DNA of 64,000 bases from an uncultured Psychrosphaera sp. (GTDB lineage: Bacteria; Pseudomonadota; Gammaproteobacteria; Enterobacterales; Alteromonadaceae): assembly GCF_947500655.1 (NCBI RefSeq), contig NZ_CANMSK010000005.1, forward strand, positions 62,001-126,000, given 5' to 3'. A program made the translations under genes and the position numbers. Shown in pieces: positions 25,030-34,876 of the stretch; position 1 is the stretch's first letter; each line of letters opens with the position of its first letter. Below the pieces are notes generated by a model. The model saw only the letters and a list, made by a program, of their open reading frames with translations, did no database searches and was not told the DNA's origin.

Positions 25030-25968
25030 TTACAGACTTTGATGTCCAGGTTGTACTCTAATTTCAGGGTTGCTTTTAACTAACTTAATGAGTTTATCTA
25101 AACTTCCACGACTGCGAGCTTGATCCGTTGAAAAACTACCCGGTTCAACACCATGGTTCCATCCCCATGCAGTATGACTTGCGTCACCAATAAACAATAC
25201 TGGACCTTCAACGGTATTTACCAAATAAGCAGTAGAACCTGCGGTGTGACCAGGGGAATGAATTGCAAACATGCTACCGTCACCGAAGACATCAATATAT
25301 TCTGCAGGCCATTCTTGTAACTCAGGTCTTCCCTCAAGCATGATATCCGTCGCATTCCGAGTTACCGCATATAAAAAATAACTTTCTTGAGTTTCCCCTT
25401 CTCCTACATACAAAGGAACGTGTTTATCTATTGCTGACATACCACTTATATGGTCTAGGTGTAAATGCGTTAAAAACACACCTTTTAAATCCAAGTTTTT
25501 TTCTTTGATATAATCATCTGTTGCAGTCAGTATTGTCAGTTTTTCTAATCCATATCCGGATGCTAACCAACTAGGAATGCCTAACGACTGTGGATCATTA
25601 TAAAACTGATGACTAACACCGGTATCAATCAAAAAATTGCCATGTAGTGGATGCTTAAGATGAAAGGTGAAGATTTGAATATCTTCATCATGATCTTCTA
25701 AACCCGCATGTTTTGCAGCATCAGCTTCTAAGTTAAGTAAACCGCTTAAAGGTACTTTCCAATTTGCAGACTTAACCTTATTCACCGATATTTTTTTACC
25801 TGTGCTTAGGCTATCAACAAGCGATTGGTAATTACTTTCTTGCCCTAATGTTGACGGAATAATAGGGTGACTTGTTGGCGTTGCTTGATTAATCCATATT
25901 ATGAAAGATACGAATAATAAACTAAGAAAGCCAATTACCATTTTTATATATCGCTTATGTTTATTCAT
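25030..25968 (-). CDS. membrane-anchored metallo-beta-lactamase-fold hydrolase
   Basis: A 312-aa protein with an N-terminal hydrophobic segment (IKMVIGFLSLLFVSFIIWI), then an MBL domain: zinc motif THLHLDHISG (HxHxDH), 'HSPGHTAGSTAYLV' for the third histidine, 'LFIGDASHTAWGW' for the bridging Asp, and a final His in 'QPGHQS'. Relatives include lactonases that open N-acyl homoserine lactones, but substrate is not defined here. It diverges from a LysR regulator gene 136 bp away, which probably controls it. Confidence 0.82.
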   Translation of the reverse strand: MNKHKRYIKMVIGFLSLLFVSFIIWINQATPTSHPIIPSTLGQESNYQSLVDSLSTGKKISVNKVKSANWKVPLSGLLNLEADAAKHAGLEDHDEDIQIFTFHLKHPLHGNFLIDTGVSHQFYNDPQSLGIPSWLASGYGLEKLTILTATDDYIKEKNLDLKGVFLTHLHLDHISGMSAIDKHVPLYVGEGETQESYFLYAVTRNATDIMLEGRPELQEWPAEYIDVFGDGSMFAIHSPGHTAGSTAYLVNTVEGPVLFIGDASHTAWGWNHGVEPGSFSTDQARSRGSLDKLIKLVKSNPEIRVQPGHQSL

Positions 25969-26104
25969 GTTATTTACTCCGTCATTAGTTGATGAAATTT
26001 ATTTCTCTTTGCCTTTTCTCTTTAGTAGTAAAGGAAGATATGACATAGTTTAGTCATTCAATAAAATATGTAAATCCACTAAAAATTGATTGAGACATCC
26101 AAAA

Positions 26105-26992
26105 ATGAATAGCAATGAATTAAACTGGCAAGATATTCGACTCTTTTTAGCTGTGGCAGAAGCAGGTAGTTTTAGTGCTGCAGCTCGTCATTTAAAGTTG
26201 GGCCAACCAACATTAAGTAGACGGATTGCTGAGTTGGAGCAGCAACTTGGTCAGCCATTATTCTCTCGTTTTAGTCAAGGCTGTGAACTTACTGCTTTAG
26301 GTCAAAGGCTTTTACCCGCTGCAAAACAAATGGCGATTTGGTCGGTTGAAACCATGACGCAAGCTCAAGCACCAAATAAAGTTGAAGGGCGAGTGCGGAT
26401 CACTGCGCCTCCAGGGGTATGTTTTGCTTTTTTCCCACAAGCCGGCAAAAAAATAAAAGACCAATTCCCAGGTATTCAGCTCGAAGTGTTAAGTGGCACC
26501 AATACCTTTAATTTAACGCGCGGTGAAGCAGACATATCATTTCGTACAGAAAAACCAAAATATAAAGATCTTATTTGTATGGCCTCTTTTTATTGTGGAA
26601 TAAGCGTTTATGTGTCGGAAGATGTTGCTGACTCGTTAAGTGATGATGTGACTTTTCAAGATTTAAATTGGATTTGCTGGTCTGAAGATAACGACCACTT
26701 ACTGACTAATCAAATTTTAAAGAGAGAAATACAGAATTTTAAACCTGCATTTAGCTCTAATGATTATAACGTTCAGGTAGCCGCTTGTTGTGCTGGATTA
26801 GGTGCATTAGCTTTGCCCGATAGTTTAGTAAAAAGCCCATTAATTAACGGACTTAAAGCATTAGATATCGACCTGAGTGAATTTGCTGCTGGTGAATTAC
26901 ATATGGTCATCCATAAGCGCTACCAACATGTTGAAAGAGTGGTGATAGTGGCGGAATTATTAAAAACATATTTTAACGATATTTGGTCATAG
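26105..26992 (+). CDS. LysR-family transcriptional regulator
   Basis: A 295-aa regulator from ATG 26105 (a TTG five codons upstream is less likely). The N-terminal helix-turn-helix reads 'IRLFLAVAEAGSFSAAARHL' and then 'GQPTLSRRIAELEQQLGQPLFSR', followed by the substrate-binding half. The genes on the other side are the MBL hydrolase (divergent); LysR proteins commonly regulate such neighbours. Confidence 0.85.
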   Translation: MNSNELNWQDIRLFLAVAEAGSFSAAARHLKLGQPTLSRRIAELEQQLGQPLFSRFSQGCELTALGQRLLPAAKQMAIWSVETMTQAQAPNKVEGRVRITAPPGVCFAFFPQAGKKIKDQFPGIQLEVLSGTNTFNLTRGEADISFRTEKPKYKDLICMASFYCGISVYVSEDVADSLSDDVTFQDLNWICWSEDNDHLLTNQILKREIQNFKPAFSSNDYNVQVAACCAGLGALALPDSLVKSPLINGLKALDIDLSEFAAGELHMVIHKRYQHVERVVIVAELLKTYFNDIWS

Positions 26993-27151
26993 TATTAAAT
27001 ATAAAATAAGCAAAATTGAGTATTATGCCTTGATGATAAGTATATGAAATACGTCAAAATCAGCGGCTATACATTAAAAAATTACGCTGCTCACTTTGCA
27101 TTCTCCGTGTTAAATTAACCCTGACTAAATATTTTCACTAAGGGTTACACA

Positions 27152-28819
27152 ATGAAAACATCAATATTAATCATTGCACTACTCCAGTTTTGGATCACTC
27201 ATTCTGTATATGCTCAATCAGCTGTTGCTATGCCAGATAGTTATAGTGCGCAGGTAACAAAAGACATTTTACAAAGCGGTGGAAACGCAATAGACGCTGC
27301 TATTGCTGCACAGTTTGTTTTGGCCGTAACATTACCAGAGGCTGGGAATATTGGCGGTGGTGGATTTATGACTATCTACAAAGATGGTAAAACCGATTTC
27401 TTGGACTATCGTGAAGTTGCCCCCCAACGAGCTCATCGAGATATGTATTTAGACGATAGTAAAGAGGTGATCCCAAACTTGTCTCTTTATGGCATTTTAT
27501 CTTCTGGCGTCCCCGGTACGGTTGATGGTATGTGGCAAGCGCACAAAAAATATGGTTCTAAAACATGGGAAGAGTTGTTGGCTCCGGCTATAAAACTAGC
27601 TTCCAAAGGATTTGTTGTTCATCCAGCTTTAAAAGACAATATTAATTGGCGTATTGAAAGTTTTAAAAAAGATAATATAGATGTTAATTTTTCTCAATAC
27701 TTTGCTCATGCCAAAGCGGGTGAATTATTCAAGCAACCAGAATTAGCTGAAACGCTAAAGCTAATTTCAAGTAATGGTAAAGACGGGTTTTATAAAGGAA
27801 AAACAGCTAAAGTCATTAGTGACTTTATGGCTAAAAATGGTGGAATAATTACCGAGAAAGACCTCGCTAATTACGTCTCTAAATGGCGTAAACCAATTCA
27901 AATTAAATGGCGTGGTTACGACGTTGTTACCGCACCACCTCCAAGTTCTGGCGGAATAGCCGTTTTACAGTGGTTATCTATGTATGATTTATTAAAAACA
28001 GATCGTTTAACAAAGCAACAAAAAATTAAACACAATTCTAAAGAATACATACACTTGTTATCTGAAGTTGGTAAACGTGTATTCGCAGATAGAGCTGAAT
28101 ACTTAGGAGATCCTGATTTTTTTAATGTGCCTGTTGAGGAACTCTTAGCCAAAACTTACTTAACTAAACGCACATCAAGTATTTCGCCCGATAGCATTTC
28201 TAGCACAGAACACATCAAACCAGGCTTACCAGAAAGTGAAGATACCACCCACTTTTCAATCATTGATCAATGGGGAAATGCCGTCGCCAACACAACCACC
28301 ATTAATTATACTTTTGGTAGTGGCGTAGTGGTTGAAGGTGCGGGTTTTATACTTAATGACGAAATGGATGACTTTAGTGCTAAACCAGGTGTAGCAAATG
28401 TATTTGGTGCCGTTGGTGGTGTCGCCAATGAAATTCAACCGAACAAACGTATGTTGTCATCAATGACGCCAACTATTTTACTCAATAAAGGAAAAGTCGA
28501 GCTAGTCACTGGATCTCCAGGTGGTACAACAATAATTACCTCAGTTTACCAATCCATTTTAAATGTTTTTGAATTTAACATGTCAGCGCAAGATGCAGTA
28601 GATGCACCTAGATTTCACCACCAGCTACTGCCTAAAAATCAAATCAGGCATTACACAGGTATTAATAAAGGGACGTTGAAAGAGTTACAAAAAATGGGAT
28701 ACATAACCAAGGAAAGTGGATTTGGTGACTTACAAATAATTACGAACCGTAATAATAAGTTAAATGCGGCTTCTCAATCAGGAAAACGCCACAGAGGCGT
28801 TTCACTCACATTTGATTAA
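27152..28819 (+). CDS. ggt: gamma-glutamyltransferase (periplasmic)
   Basis: A 555-aa Ntn-hydrolase precursor with a signal peptide (ending near VYAQS). Conserved parts are 'GGNAIDAAIAAQFVLAVTLPEAGNIGGGGFM', quoted in pieces as GGNAIDAAIAAQ and AGNIGGGGFM, R87 in DYREVAP (substrate carboxylate), and the autocleavage nucleophile T365 in EDTTHFSIID. Cleavage there gives the large and small subunits. The small subunit keeps 'NDEMDDFSAKPG' and 'LVTGSPGGTTI'. It hydrolyses or transfers the gamma-glutamyl group of glutathione. Single-gene unit; start ATG after AAGGG. Confidence 0.92.
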   Translation: MKTSILIIALLQFWITHSVYAQSAVAMPDSYSAQVTKDILQSGGNAIDAAIAAQFVLAVTLPEAGNIGGGGFMTIYKDGKTDFLDYREVAPQRAHRDMYLDDSKEVIPNLSLYGILSSGVPGTVDGMWQAHKKYGSKTWEELLAPAIKLASKGFVVHPALKDNINWRIESFKKDNIDVNFSQYFAHAKAGELFKQPELAETLKLISSNGKDGFYKGKTAKVISDFMAKNGGIITEKDLANYVSKWRKPIQIKWRGYDVVTAPPPSSGGIAVLQWLSMYDLLKTDRLTKQQKIKHNSKEYIHLLSEVGKRVFADRAEYLGDPDFFNVPVEELLAKTYLTKRTSSISPDSISSTEHIKPGLPESEDTTHFSIIDQWGNAVANTTTINYTFGSGVVVEGAGFILNDEMDDFSAKPGVANVFGAVGGVANEIQPNKRMLSSMTPTILLNKGKVELVTGSPGGTTIITSVYQSILNVFEFNMSAQDAVDAPRFHHQLLPKNQIRHYTGINKGTLKELQKMGYITKESGFGDLQIITNRNNKLNAASQSGKRHRGVSLTFD

Positions 28820-28889
28820 TTGATGTATCAGATCTAATCGGAACTAATACATCTTGTCTTAACTAAAATTGAGCTTTTATAAACTGCTA

Positions 28890-29405
28890 TTATAAGAGCT
28901 CTCTTAATTCATTTAACGCTTGCACTGAAAAGCCTCGGTCATAAAAATAGACAACCAAGCCGTCTTGGTTTAACAAAACGACTCTAGCGTTATTGCCATT
29001 TTCATTACCAGTGAACGCTTGTACTTTTTCGCCATCTTCATAAACGGTTACCACGCCTTTCCATAACTCTTTTGGAATGCCTTTGCGCATACCATTGTCG
29101 ATAACGGTGCTAAACATTCTTGGAAACATACCTTGAATGGTGGGTAGCTCGTAAACATCAACTAAGGTATTTGTCATGTCTAAACCAATTAACCAACGGT
29201 CAATATCAAACTGCGAGTTTTGCTTGTAACCTATTAATAATAAAACGGCTTCTTGATTTAAATCAGCAGGAATATTCAGCTCATTTTGTTCCAGTGTCTG
29301 ACCTGTAATTGATGGGAACACTTGCCCTTTAACAGATTGATTTGGATACATTGTGCTACACGCTGATAGCAGGACTAAAACTATAGAAAAAATAAAGATA
29401 CGCAT
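28890..29405 (-). CDS. lipoprotein with thioredoxin-like (ATP10-like) fold
   Basis: A 171-aa protein with a lipobox (VLLSAC, Cys about 16). After it, 'GQVFPSITGQTLEQNELNIP' and 'AVLLLIGYKQNSQFDIDRWL' look like the start of thioredoxin/peroxiredoxin-like domains. The usual redox cysteines are absent ('GYKQNSQFD' where a CxxC or Cys would sit), so it is probably not an oxidoreductase. The overall pattern recalls mitochondrial Atp10. Role unknown. Confidence 0.55.
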   Translation of the reverse strand: MRIFIFSIVLVLLSACSTMYPNQSVKGQVFPSITGQTLEQNELNIPADLNQEAVLLLIGYKQNSQFDIDRWLIGLDMTNTLVDVYELPTIQGMFPRMFSTVIDNGMRKGIPKELWKGVVTVYEDGEKVQAFTGNENGNNARVVLLNQDGLVVYFYDRGFSVQALNELRELL

Positions 29406-29579
29406 TTTAATATCACTTTTATAAATTAATTTGTTATATATACGTTATTGATTTCCATAAAGTTCACTCAGAATTGATAAATATTCACTAAGCTCTTTAC
29501 TAAGTTATTCACTATTAGCAATGATCCTTAACAACAATTGCTCCGTAATTACTTAAACTACTTTAATTGGAGTTTTATT

Positions 29580-29858
29580 ATGAGCAACACTTTAACCGAA
29601 GCAAATTCAGAACTAACACCAACTATCATTTGCGTAGCAGAATCTACCCATTATCTTGTCGGTACGTTAGATTCATCTCATAACTTAATTGGGTTGAATA
29701 CCCCTGATAAAATAACCGTCACCTCTTCATTAATTGAAGCTAAAAACTTTCTGCGCAGCCATAATATTTTTATGGCAACCCTAGAATTTCAAACAGCGTA
29801 TGATGAAATGTGTGGCTCAAGTACATCAGAGCCATGTCGCCAAAGTATTACTTTCTAA
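29580..29858 (+). CDS. hypothetical protein (92 aa)
   Basis: I use the ATG at 29580 (TTGGAG upstream) rather than the in-frame start at 29538. The sequence has no domain I recognise. 'TIICVAESTHYLVGTLDSSHNLIG' suggests a small alpha/beta protein; two Cys-containing motifs near the end (MCGSSTSEPC). Followed 26 nt later by a HAD hydrolase gene, so likely cotranscribed. Confidence 0.5.
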   Translation: MSNTLTEANSELTPTIICVAESTHYLVGTLDSSHNLIGLNTPDKITVTSSLIEAKNFLRSHNIFMATLEFQTAYDEMCGSSTSEPCRQSITF

Positions 29859-29884
29859 TTGTAACTGCCTTGTAAGGATAAACT

Positions 29885-30481
29885 GTGTTACCCAATAAAT
29901 TGCAGGGTGTTATTTTTGATTTAGACGACACATTAGTGTCGTCTACTTTAAATTTTAATAAAATAAAAAGTTATCTAGATTGTCCACTAGATATAGACCT
30001 ATTGGATTTTTTAGATGGTAAGCCTCAGACAGAGAGAGGCATCATAGAACAAAAATTAATTGACTATGAAATCAGTGAAGCTGCCAGCTCAGTAAAATTA
30101 AAAGGCACTGATAGTGTATTAACATTATTACATGACCTAAACATGCCAATAGCCATTGTCACTCGTAATTGTCGTGAAGCTGCTTTAATCAAAATTAACA
30201 ATAATAACCTTAATATTCCTATACTCATATCAAGAGAAGAACACCAAGCAAAGCCAGCCCCAGACGCCTTGTTATTTTTGGCAAATCAATGGAATATTTC
30301 ACCTGAAAACTTATTGTATGTGGGGGATTACTTATATGACATTCAAGCAGCAATTAATGCAAATACTATGTCTTGTTTAGTGACACACGGTAATACACTA
30401 GACTATGCTCATTTGGCCACGCTTGTGGTGAATGAGCTCACAGATTTGCAAAAGATAATTGAGAATACACATGGCGTTTAA
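29885..30481 (+). CDS. HAD-superfamily phosphatase
   Basis: 198 aa from a GTG start with AAGGA 7 nt upstream. Motif I VIFDLDDTLVSS, motif II 'AIVTRNCR', Lys in 'HQAKPAPDALLFLA', and motif III 'LYVGDYLYDIQAA' define a HAD-IA/IB phosphatase, similar to phosphoglycolate-phosphatase-like proteins. Substrate unknown. Part of a three-gene string with the CIA30 protein downstream. Confidence 0.8.
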   Translation: MLPNKLQGVIFDLDDTLVSSTLNFNKIKSYLDCPLDIDLLDFLDGKPQTERGIIEQKLIDYEISEAASSVKLKGTDSVLTLLHDLNMPIAIVTRNCREAALIKINNNNLNIPILISREEHQAKPAPDALLFLANQWNISPENLLYVGDYLYDIQAAINANTMSCLVTHGNTLDYAHLATLVVNELTDLQKIIENTHGV

Positions 30482-30504
30482 TCAAACCATATTAAGGTAA
30501 TAAA

Positions 30505-31137
30505 ATGAAATGGTTAATCGTTCTTATATCGGTTGTCATGGTTCTTGCCTTAGTTTTACTGCTTTATGTTGTTTTCCAAAAGGCTGAATATAAAAATATG
30601 AATACCTTAAACCCTACTATTTTCAAAAATAATACTGTGCACGTAACTGGTTTTACAGGTTCTCAAGAGTTAGCTAATTGGCGTATTACAAACGACGGTG
30701 TTATGGGTGGAAAGTCACAAGGTAGAATAATACAGACTCAAGATAGTGTGTTATTTACAGGGGAGGTTTCTCTAGCAAATAATGGTGGATTCACGTCCAC
30801 CTTTCGCCCTATTACGCCTTTAGCTGCAAACCAAGAAACCATTACAATTAATGCACAAGGTGACGGTCATGTTTATCAATTAAGATTAAATACCATAGTC
30901 GATGGCTATCGTTTATCTTACAAACACGAATTTTCAACTAGTCTTGATAACAGACAAAAAATAACCTTTAAGTTAAGCGACTTTAAGGCATCTTTCCGAG
31001 GGAGAGACATCACTAATGCCCCTGAGTTAAAGTCTGAGGATATTGTTGAACTTGGATTTCTGCTTAATTTAACAAAGTTAAACATCCAAAAACCGCAGCC
31101 GTTTTCTTTATCTATTTTTAATTTAACATTAACTTAA
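30505..31137 (+). CDS. CIA30-family protein with N-terminal membrane anchor
   Basis: 210 aa. A hydrophobic start (VLISVVMVLALVLLLYVVF) is followed by a CIA30/NDUFAF1-type galactose-binding-like domain: 'NWRITNDGVMGGKSQGRI' and 'FTGEVSLANNGGFTSTF' are the classic signature. Bacterial members are of unknown function, perhaps binding sugars or assisting complex assembly. It ends the HAD-CIA30 string and converges with the SDR operon. Confidence 0.82.
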   Translation: MKWLIVLISVVMVLALVLLLYVVFQKAEYKNMNTLNPTIFKNNTVHVTGFTGSQELANWRITNDGVMGGKSQGRIIQTQDSVLFTGEVSLANNGGFTSTFRPITPLAANQETITINAQGDGHVYQLRLNTIVDGYRLSYKHEFSTSLDNRQKITFKLSDFKASFRGRDITNAPELKSEDIVELGFLLNLTKLNIQKPQPFSLSIFNLTLT

Positions 31138-31153
31138 ACTCAACACGTTCTAA

Positions 31154-31897
31154 TCACCAATTAATAGTTTCACCTTTCCAATCTAAGAAACTGGCCGTTT
31201 GATCAAGCTCCTGTCCTTTAACGACTTCTAATAATTGCTGCGCAACAAATTCGCAGGTAAACAACTTACCTTTAGGTACGTTTTTATGAAATGGTTTTGA
31301 TAATTCAGTATCCGTAGTACCAGGATGAAATACTATGACTTTGATATTTTTTGCTCGACGAGCAAGCTCTACCGATGCGGTTTTTAGCATCATATTAAGT
31401 GCGGCTTTTGATGCTCTGTAGCTATACCAACCTCCTAATTTGTTCTCGCTAATACTGCCAACTCTAGCGCTGAAAACAATTATATTACATCTGATTTTTC
31501 CAGTTAATATCGGCACTAACTTTTGTAACCACAACATAGGCGTTAATGCATTTGCTGACATAACTTGGTTAAATGATTCTGCGTCAAAATCTTCTAGGCG
31601 TTTTTCTGGCTGTATCGTCTCACTGTGCAATATACCGTTACAAACAAAAACATTGGTTATAGGCAATGTAGAGTCTGCTTGTATTTTTATACAAGCTAGC
31701 TCGATGGAACTGACGGTGTAATCTTCTACACTAATAAGTCTAGTATTTTGTAAATTCTGATATGTGACCAATACATTATCAGAAAACCCACGGCTAACGA
31801 GTATAACTTCGCTGTTGGATAAACCAGAATGTTCGGTCGCAATAGCCTGAGCAATAGCGCTATTTGCGCCTATTATCAGTGTTTTTTGAGTTATCAT
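31154..31897 (-). CDS. short-chain dehydrogenase, CsgA-like
   Basis: 247 aa with Rossmann start TLIIGANSAIAQAI (a GxxxAIG variant) and the catalytic Tyr-x-x-x-Lys in WYSYRASKAAL, plus Ser in 'VFSARVG'. It belongs to the CsgA/SDR group of NAD(P)-dependent oxidoreductases. It overlaps the end of the DCC gene upstream and forms a flavin reductase-DCC-SDR operon, an arrangement known to me from several marine gammaproteobacteria, suggesting a shared redox pathway. Confidence 0.8.
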   Translation of the reverse strand: MITQKTLIIGANSAIAQAIATEHSGLSNSEVILVSRGFSDNVLVTYQNLQNTRLISVEDYTVSSIELACIKIQADSTLPITNVFVCNGILHSETIQPEKRLEDFDAESFNQVMSANALTPMLWLQKLVPILTGKIRCNIIVFSARVGSISENKLGGWYSYRASKAALNMMLKTASVELARRAKNIKVIVFHPGTTDTELSKPFHKNVPKGKLFTCEFVAQQLLEVVKGQELDQTASFLDWKGETINW

Positions 31898-32285
31898 AAC
31901 AAGTCCCCGAATTACAGTTATTGGCTTTTAAACCAAAAACCTTTGCCAAAAAAGATGAAATTGGTTGCCTGTATTTAGCCAGTCCCAAATACACAAAATG
32001 GCTGAGTGTTTTTATAACTGGCCAGTTTAACGGTGCCACCCAAAAGCCTTTACCAACAAGAGTCCAAGCCCTATGCGTAACTTCCAATCCTAGTAACGTT
32101 TTACCTTGATATTTACCATGTAGTATTTTCATTGCTTCTGCATGATCTATTTCTGGATATTGTTGTGAAAACCCGTCTTGGTGAATATCAACCAATTCAA
32201 TTGCATTATTTACATCTTTGCGTGCTAGGTGATTCATTTCTGCAGCGCATAAAGGACAATGACCGTCATAAAATATCGTTAGCAT
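31860..32285 (-). CDS. DCC-family thiol-disulfide oxidoreductase-like protein
   Basis: The ATG at 32285 has a GGGG site and places YDGHCPLC at residues 5-12, the DxxC-x-x-C signature of the DCC/DUF393 family (thioredoxin-like). About 141 aa. It starts right at the stop of the flavin reductase gene and overlaps the SDR by 38 bp, so the three are coupled. Precise reaction unknown. Confidence 0.78.
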   Translation of the reverse strand: MLTIFYDGHCPLCAAEMNHLARKDVNNAIELVDIHQDGFSQQYPEIDHAEAMKILHGKYQGKTLLGLEVTHRAWTLVGKGFWVAPLNWPVIKTLSHFVYLGLAKYRQPISSFLAKVFGLKANNCNSGTCYDNSKNTDNRRK

Positions 32286-32286
32286 T

Positions 32287-32961
32287 TTATGCCCCTTCAT
32301 TTTTAACGGGACCATTCAGCGGAATTTCTACTGGTAATCTATCCGGTTTAGCGTAACTAATACGGGATAATCGTTGCGTGGAGTGATAACTGTCTAACCC
32401 TGAAATTGCCACGGTATTTAATAACTCTATATCTATGTATCCATCATCTTGTATCGCACTTTCTTCGCACAAAACATCTGTAATTTCACCTATTACTAAA
32501 AGGGTATTATTAAGTTGAATTGGGATTATCTCTTTAAGAGTTAATGCGTATTTTAAACGGCTGTCTTTCACAAACGGAGCGGTAACATTAGCAATGAACT
32601 CTGGCGTTAATCCTACATGTTCAAACTCACTTTGGTCACTCAAATAACGAGCTGAACTTTGGTGCGCTTTACGCCAAAAATCATCGCTCACTTGGTTAAT
32701 TGTGTATTGCTTTGTTTGCTTAATATTATCTAATGTATGGCGGGAAACGCTGTCTGGTCGCATAATAAAACCGACCAATGCAGGCGAGGAGCCTAAATGA
32801 AAAACAGAGCTGAAGATAGCAAGATTATTGTTACCTTGCTTGTCACAAGTACCAACAAGGTTGGCACTTTTGAAACCAGATAAGCTATTAATTAGCTGCA
32901 CTCGGTAACGTGTAGCCATTTCACTTAACTCATCATTGTTAAAATGTTGCATAGGTATCAC
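32287..32961 (-). CDS. flavin reductase-like (FMN-binding) protein
   Basis: 224 aa with the FMN-binding split-barrel pattern: 'INSLSGFKSANLVGTCDKQGNNNLAIFSSV', quoted in parts as SGFKSANLVGTCD and NNLAIFSSVFHLGS, and 'LVGFIMRPDS', 'RHTLDNIKQTKQYTIN'. The family reduces flavins or carries FMN. First gene of the flavin reductase-DCC-SDR operon. The 210-bp space to its right is gene-free and holds the promoter. Confidence 0.78.
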   Translation of the reverse strand: MIPMQHFNNDELSEMATRYRVQLINSLSGFKSANLVGTCDKQGNNNLAIFSSVFHLGSSPALVGFIMRPDSVSRHTLDNIKQTKQYTINQVSDDFWRKAHQSSARYLSDQSEFEHVGLTPEFIANVTAPFVKDSRLKYALTLKEIIPIQLNNTLLVIGEITDVLCEESAIQDDGYIDIELLNTVAISGLDSYHSTQRLSRISYAKPDRLPVEIPLNGPVKNEGA

Positions 32962-33169
32962 TTCTACGTATTAACTAAGCTCGTTGATTTAACAGCTTAG
33001 TTTAAGCATTTCATTTAGCTGTTAATACGTAAGTTTATTACTTCGCGATCACACTTTACTGATTAATTTTAATAGATACTTGTTAAGTTTGGTTATGAGT
33101 TTTACAAAGCTCTTATAGGTATTCCTTTACCTACAAGATTTATATTTATCTAAGCGGGAATACAAAACT

Positions 33170-33586
33170 CTAGCAAGGGTATAGCTTCACTAAAGAGTGA
33201 TGTACCACTATTCTAAAATCCGTAATATCTAAGTTAGATAAGTCTAACGCTTTAGCAACTGACGATGCCACTTGCTGTCTTTGCATTTTTTTAGGAATGC
33301 AAAACGGCCTTTCAAAGTCACTACTTACTAATTCACCTGACATAGTTCGGGTGCGGTAAACCCGTTTAATAAATTCACTTTTATCATCGTTATTGCTGCT
33401 TTCATGATATTGCATTGATGCATCAATAAATCCATCAATATACAATTTACAGGCGTTGACAGCTTTACCGCCATCATTTTTTTGGTAATGAGCACAGGAC
33501 TCTATGATTTCTGATTTAAAATCAGCTTTAGCGACAAAAGTAATCAACATAAAACTAACGGCAACAAGTACATTTTTTAAATTCAT
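33170..33586 (-). CDS. Rap1a/Tai-like periplasmic protein
   Basis: 138 aa with a signal peptide (SFMLITFVAKA). Mature pattern: 'SCAHYQ', 'ACKLYIDGFIDASM', 'FCIPKKMQRQQVASSVAKAL', and a final LVKLYPC resemble the Rap1a/Tai fold, including the closing Pro-Cys. Rap1a-type proteins are T6SS immunity proteins, but many family members are unrelated to T6SS. It lies 5 nt after nhaA on the same strand, with no T6SS nearby, so the immunity label should not be transferred. Confidence 0.5.
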   Translation of the reverse strand: MNLKNVLVAVSFMLITFVAKADFKSEIIESCAHYQKNDGGKAVNACKLYIDGFIDASMQYHESSNNDDKSEFIKRVYRTRTMSGELVSSDFERPFCIPKKMQRQQVASSVAKALDLSNLDITDFRIVVHHSLVKLYPC

Positions 33587-33591
33587 CTTTA

Positions 33592-34782
33592 TTAACCTTC
33601 TACTTTTATTTTATTAGATGAGCGTTTTATAAGTACAGCACCCAACACTCCGGATAATATTGATCCTACCAAAACACCAACCTTAACCTGTGTTTGATAA
33701 GCTAAGCCTTGCTCTTCAAATGCCAAAGAACCGATAAATAAACTCATGGTAAAACCAACACCACAGAGTAAACAAACTGCATATAGTTGAGTCCAAGTGG
33801 CATCTTTCGGCAATTTACAAAGGTTTAATTTGATAGCTGCATAACAAGCAGCAAAAATACCTAACTGTTTACCTATAAATAACCCCCCAATAATACCAAA
33901 GGTTACCGGTGTAAAGAATTCAGAAACTGATGTACCAATTAGCTCAACACCAGCGTTAGAAAAGGCAAAGACAGGTAAAACAAAAAAGGCAATCCATGGG
34001 TGTAAACCGTGCTCAATTTGATAAGACATGGATTCAGATTTTTCTTTAGCTATAGGGATAAATAAAGCCACTGCAAAACCTGCTAAGGTAGCATGTACAC
34101 CAGATTTTAATACTGCAGCCCAAACAACAATTGACACTAAAATAAATGGCGTTTTACTCGATAGCTTCAAACGATTAAACAGAAATAAAGCCACCAAACC
34201 AACACTGGCTATAATTAGTGAGTTAGGAGCTAAATCAGTTGAATAAAACAAAGCAATAATAATAACTGCACCAATGTCATCAATAATAGCAACCGACAGT
34301 AAGAACAGTTTTAAACTTGGTGGTAAATGCTTACCAAACAATATGAATAATCCCAAAGCAAATGCGATATCTGTGGCGGATGGTATTGCCCAACCGTTCA
34401 TGGCAATAGCGTCTTCATAATTTAATGCTACATATATAAGCGCTGGAAATATGATCCCTGCAATCGCAGCTAAAAATGGCAAAATAACTTGGTCTTTGGA
34501 TGCTAATTGCCCGTATAACAATTCTCTTTTTATTTCTAATCCAACAACAAAAAAGAATATAGCCATGAGGCCATCATTGATCCATAAAACCAGAGGTTTA
34601 CTTATTTCAAATGAACCAAGTACGATACTTACTGGAAACTCTAAGAAAGAGTTATAGGCTGGGCTAAGTGGACTGTTTGCTAATATAAGCGCAATAAGTG
34701 AGGCAAGAACAAGAATGATACCGGGACTGGCATCTGTCTTTATAAATTCTTTCCATTTTAAAATAAGTGCATTTTCTGACAT
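33592..34782 (-). CDS. nhaA: Na+/H+ antiporter NhaA
   Basis: A 396-aa inner-membrane antiporter with about 12 helices. Key residues: the paired aspartates in 'VAIIDDIGAVIIIALFY' (D163/D164 of E. coli), 'SATDIAFALG', and 'FFFVVGLEIKRELLYGQL' for the pH-sensor region. It swaps cytoplasmic Na+ for periplasmic H+, important in marine salt. The adjacent divergent nhaR probably activates it. Confidence 0.92.
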   Translation of the reverse strand: MSENALILKWKEFIKTDASPGIILVLASLIALILANSPLSPAYNSFLEFPVSIVLGSFEISKPLVLWINDGLMAIFFFVVGLEIKRELLYGQLASKDQVILPFLAAIAGIIFPALIYVALNYEDAIAMNGWAIPSATDIAFALGLFILFGKHLPPSLKLFLLSVAIIDDIGAVIIIALFYSTDLAPNSLIIASVGLVALFLFNRLKLSSKTPFILVSIVVWAAVLKSGVHATLAGFAVALFIPIAKEKSESMSYQIEHGLHPWIAFFVLPVFAFSNAGVELIGTSVSEFFTPVTFGIIGGLFIGKQLGIFAACYAAIKLNLCKLPKDATWTQLYAVCLLCGVGFTMSLFIGSLAFEEQGLAYQTQVKVGVLVGSILSGVLGAVLIKRSSNKIKVEG

Positions 34783-34857
34783 ATGAACTCCTTATGAATT
34801 AATTGTCTCCAACTTATAAGTTATAGCTGAGGGTGTAATTATTAAACAGTCGATTAT

Positions 34858-34876
34858 AACTGATCAGATATCAGTT
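34858..34876. promoter_or_regulatory. palindromic operator candidate between nhaA and nhaR
   Basis: Perfect inverted repeat AACTGAT-N5-ATCAGTT in the 153-bp divergent spacer. 'GATTATAACTG' recurs at 34852 and 34914. LysR-type regulators bind such spaced dyads, so this is a candidate NhaR site. Confidence 0.55.

Noticed and set aside
33170..33586. T6SS immunity protein
   Set aside because: The Rap1a-like fold alone is not evidence; no T6SS effector or secretion gene is in the window.
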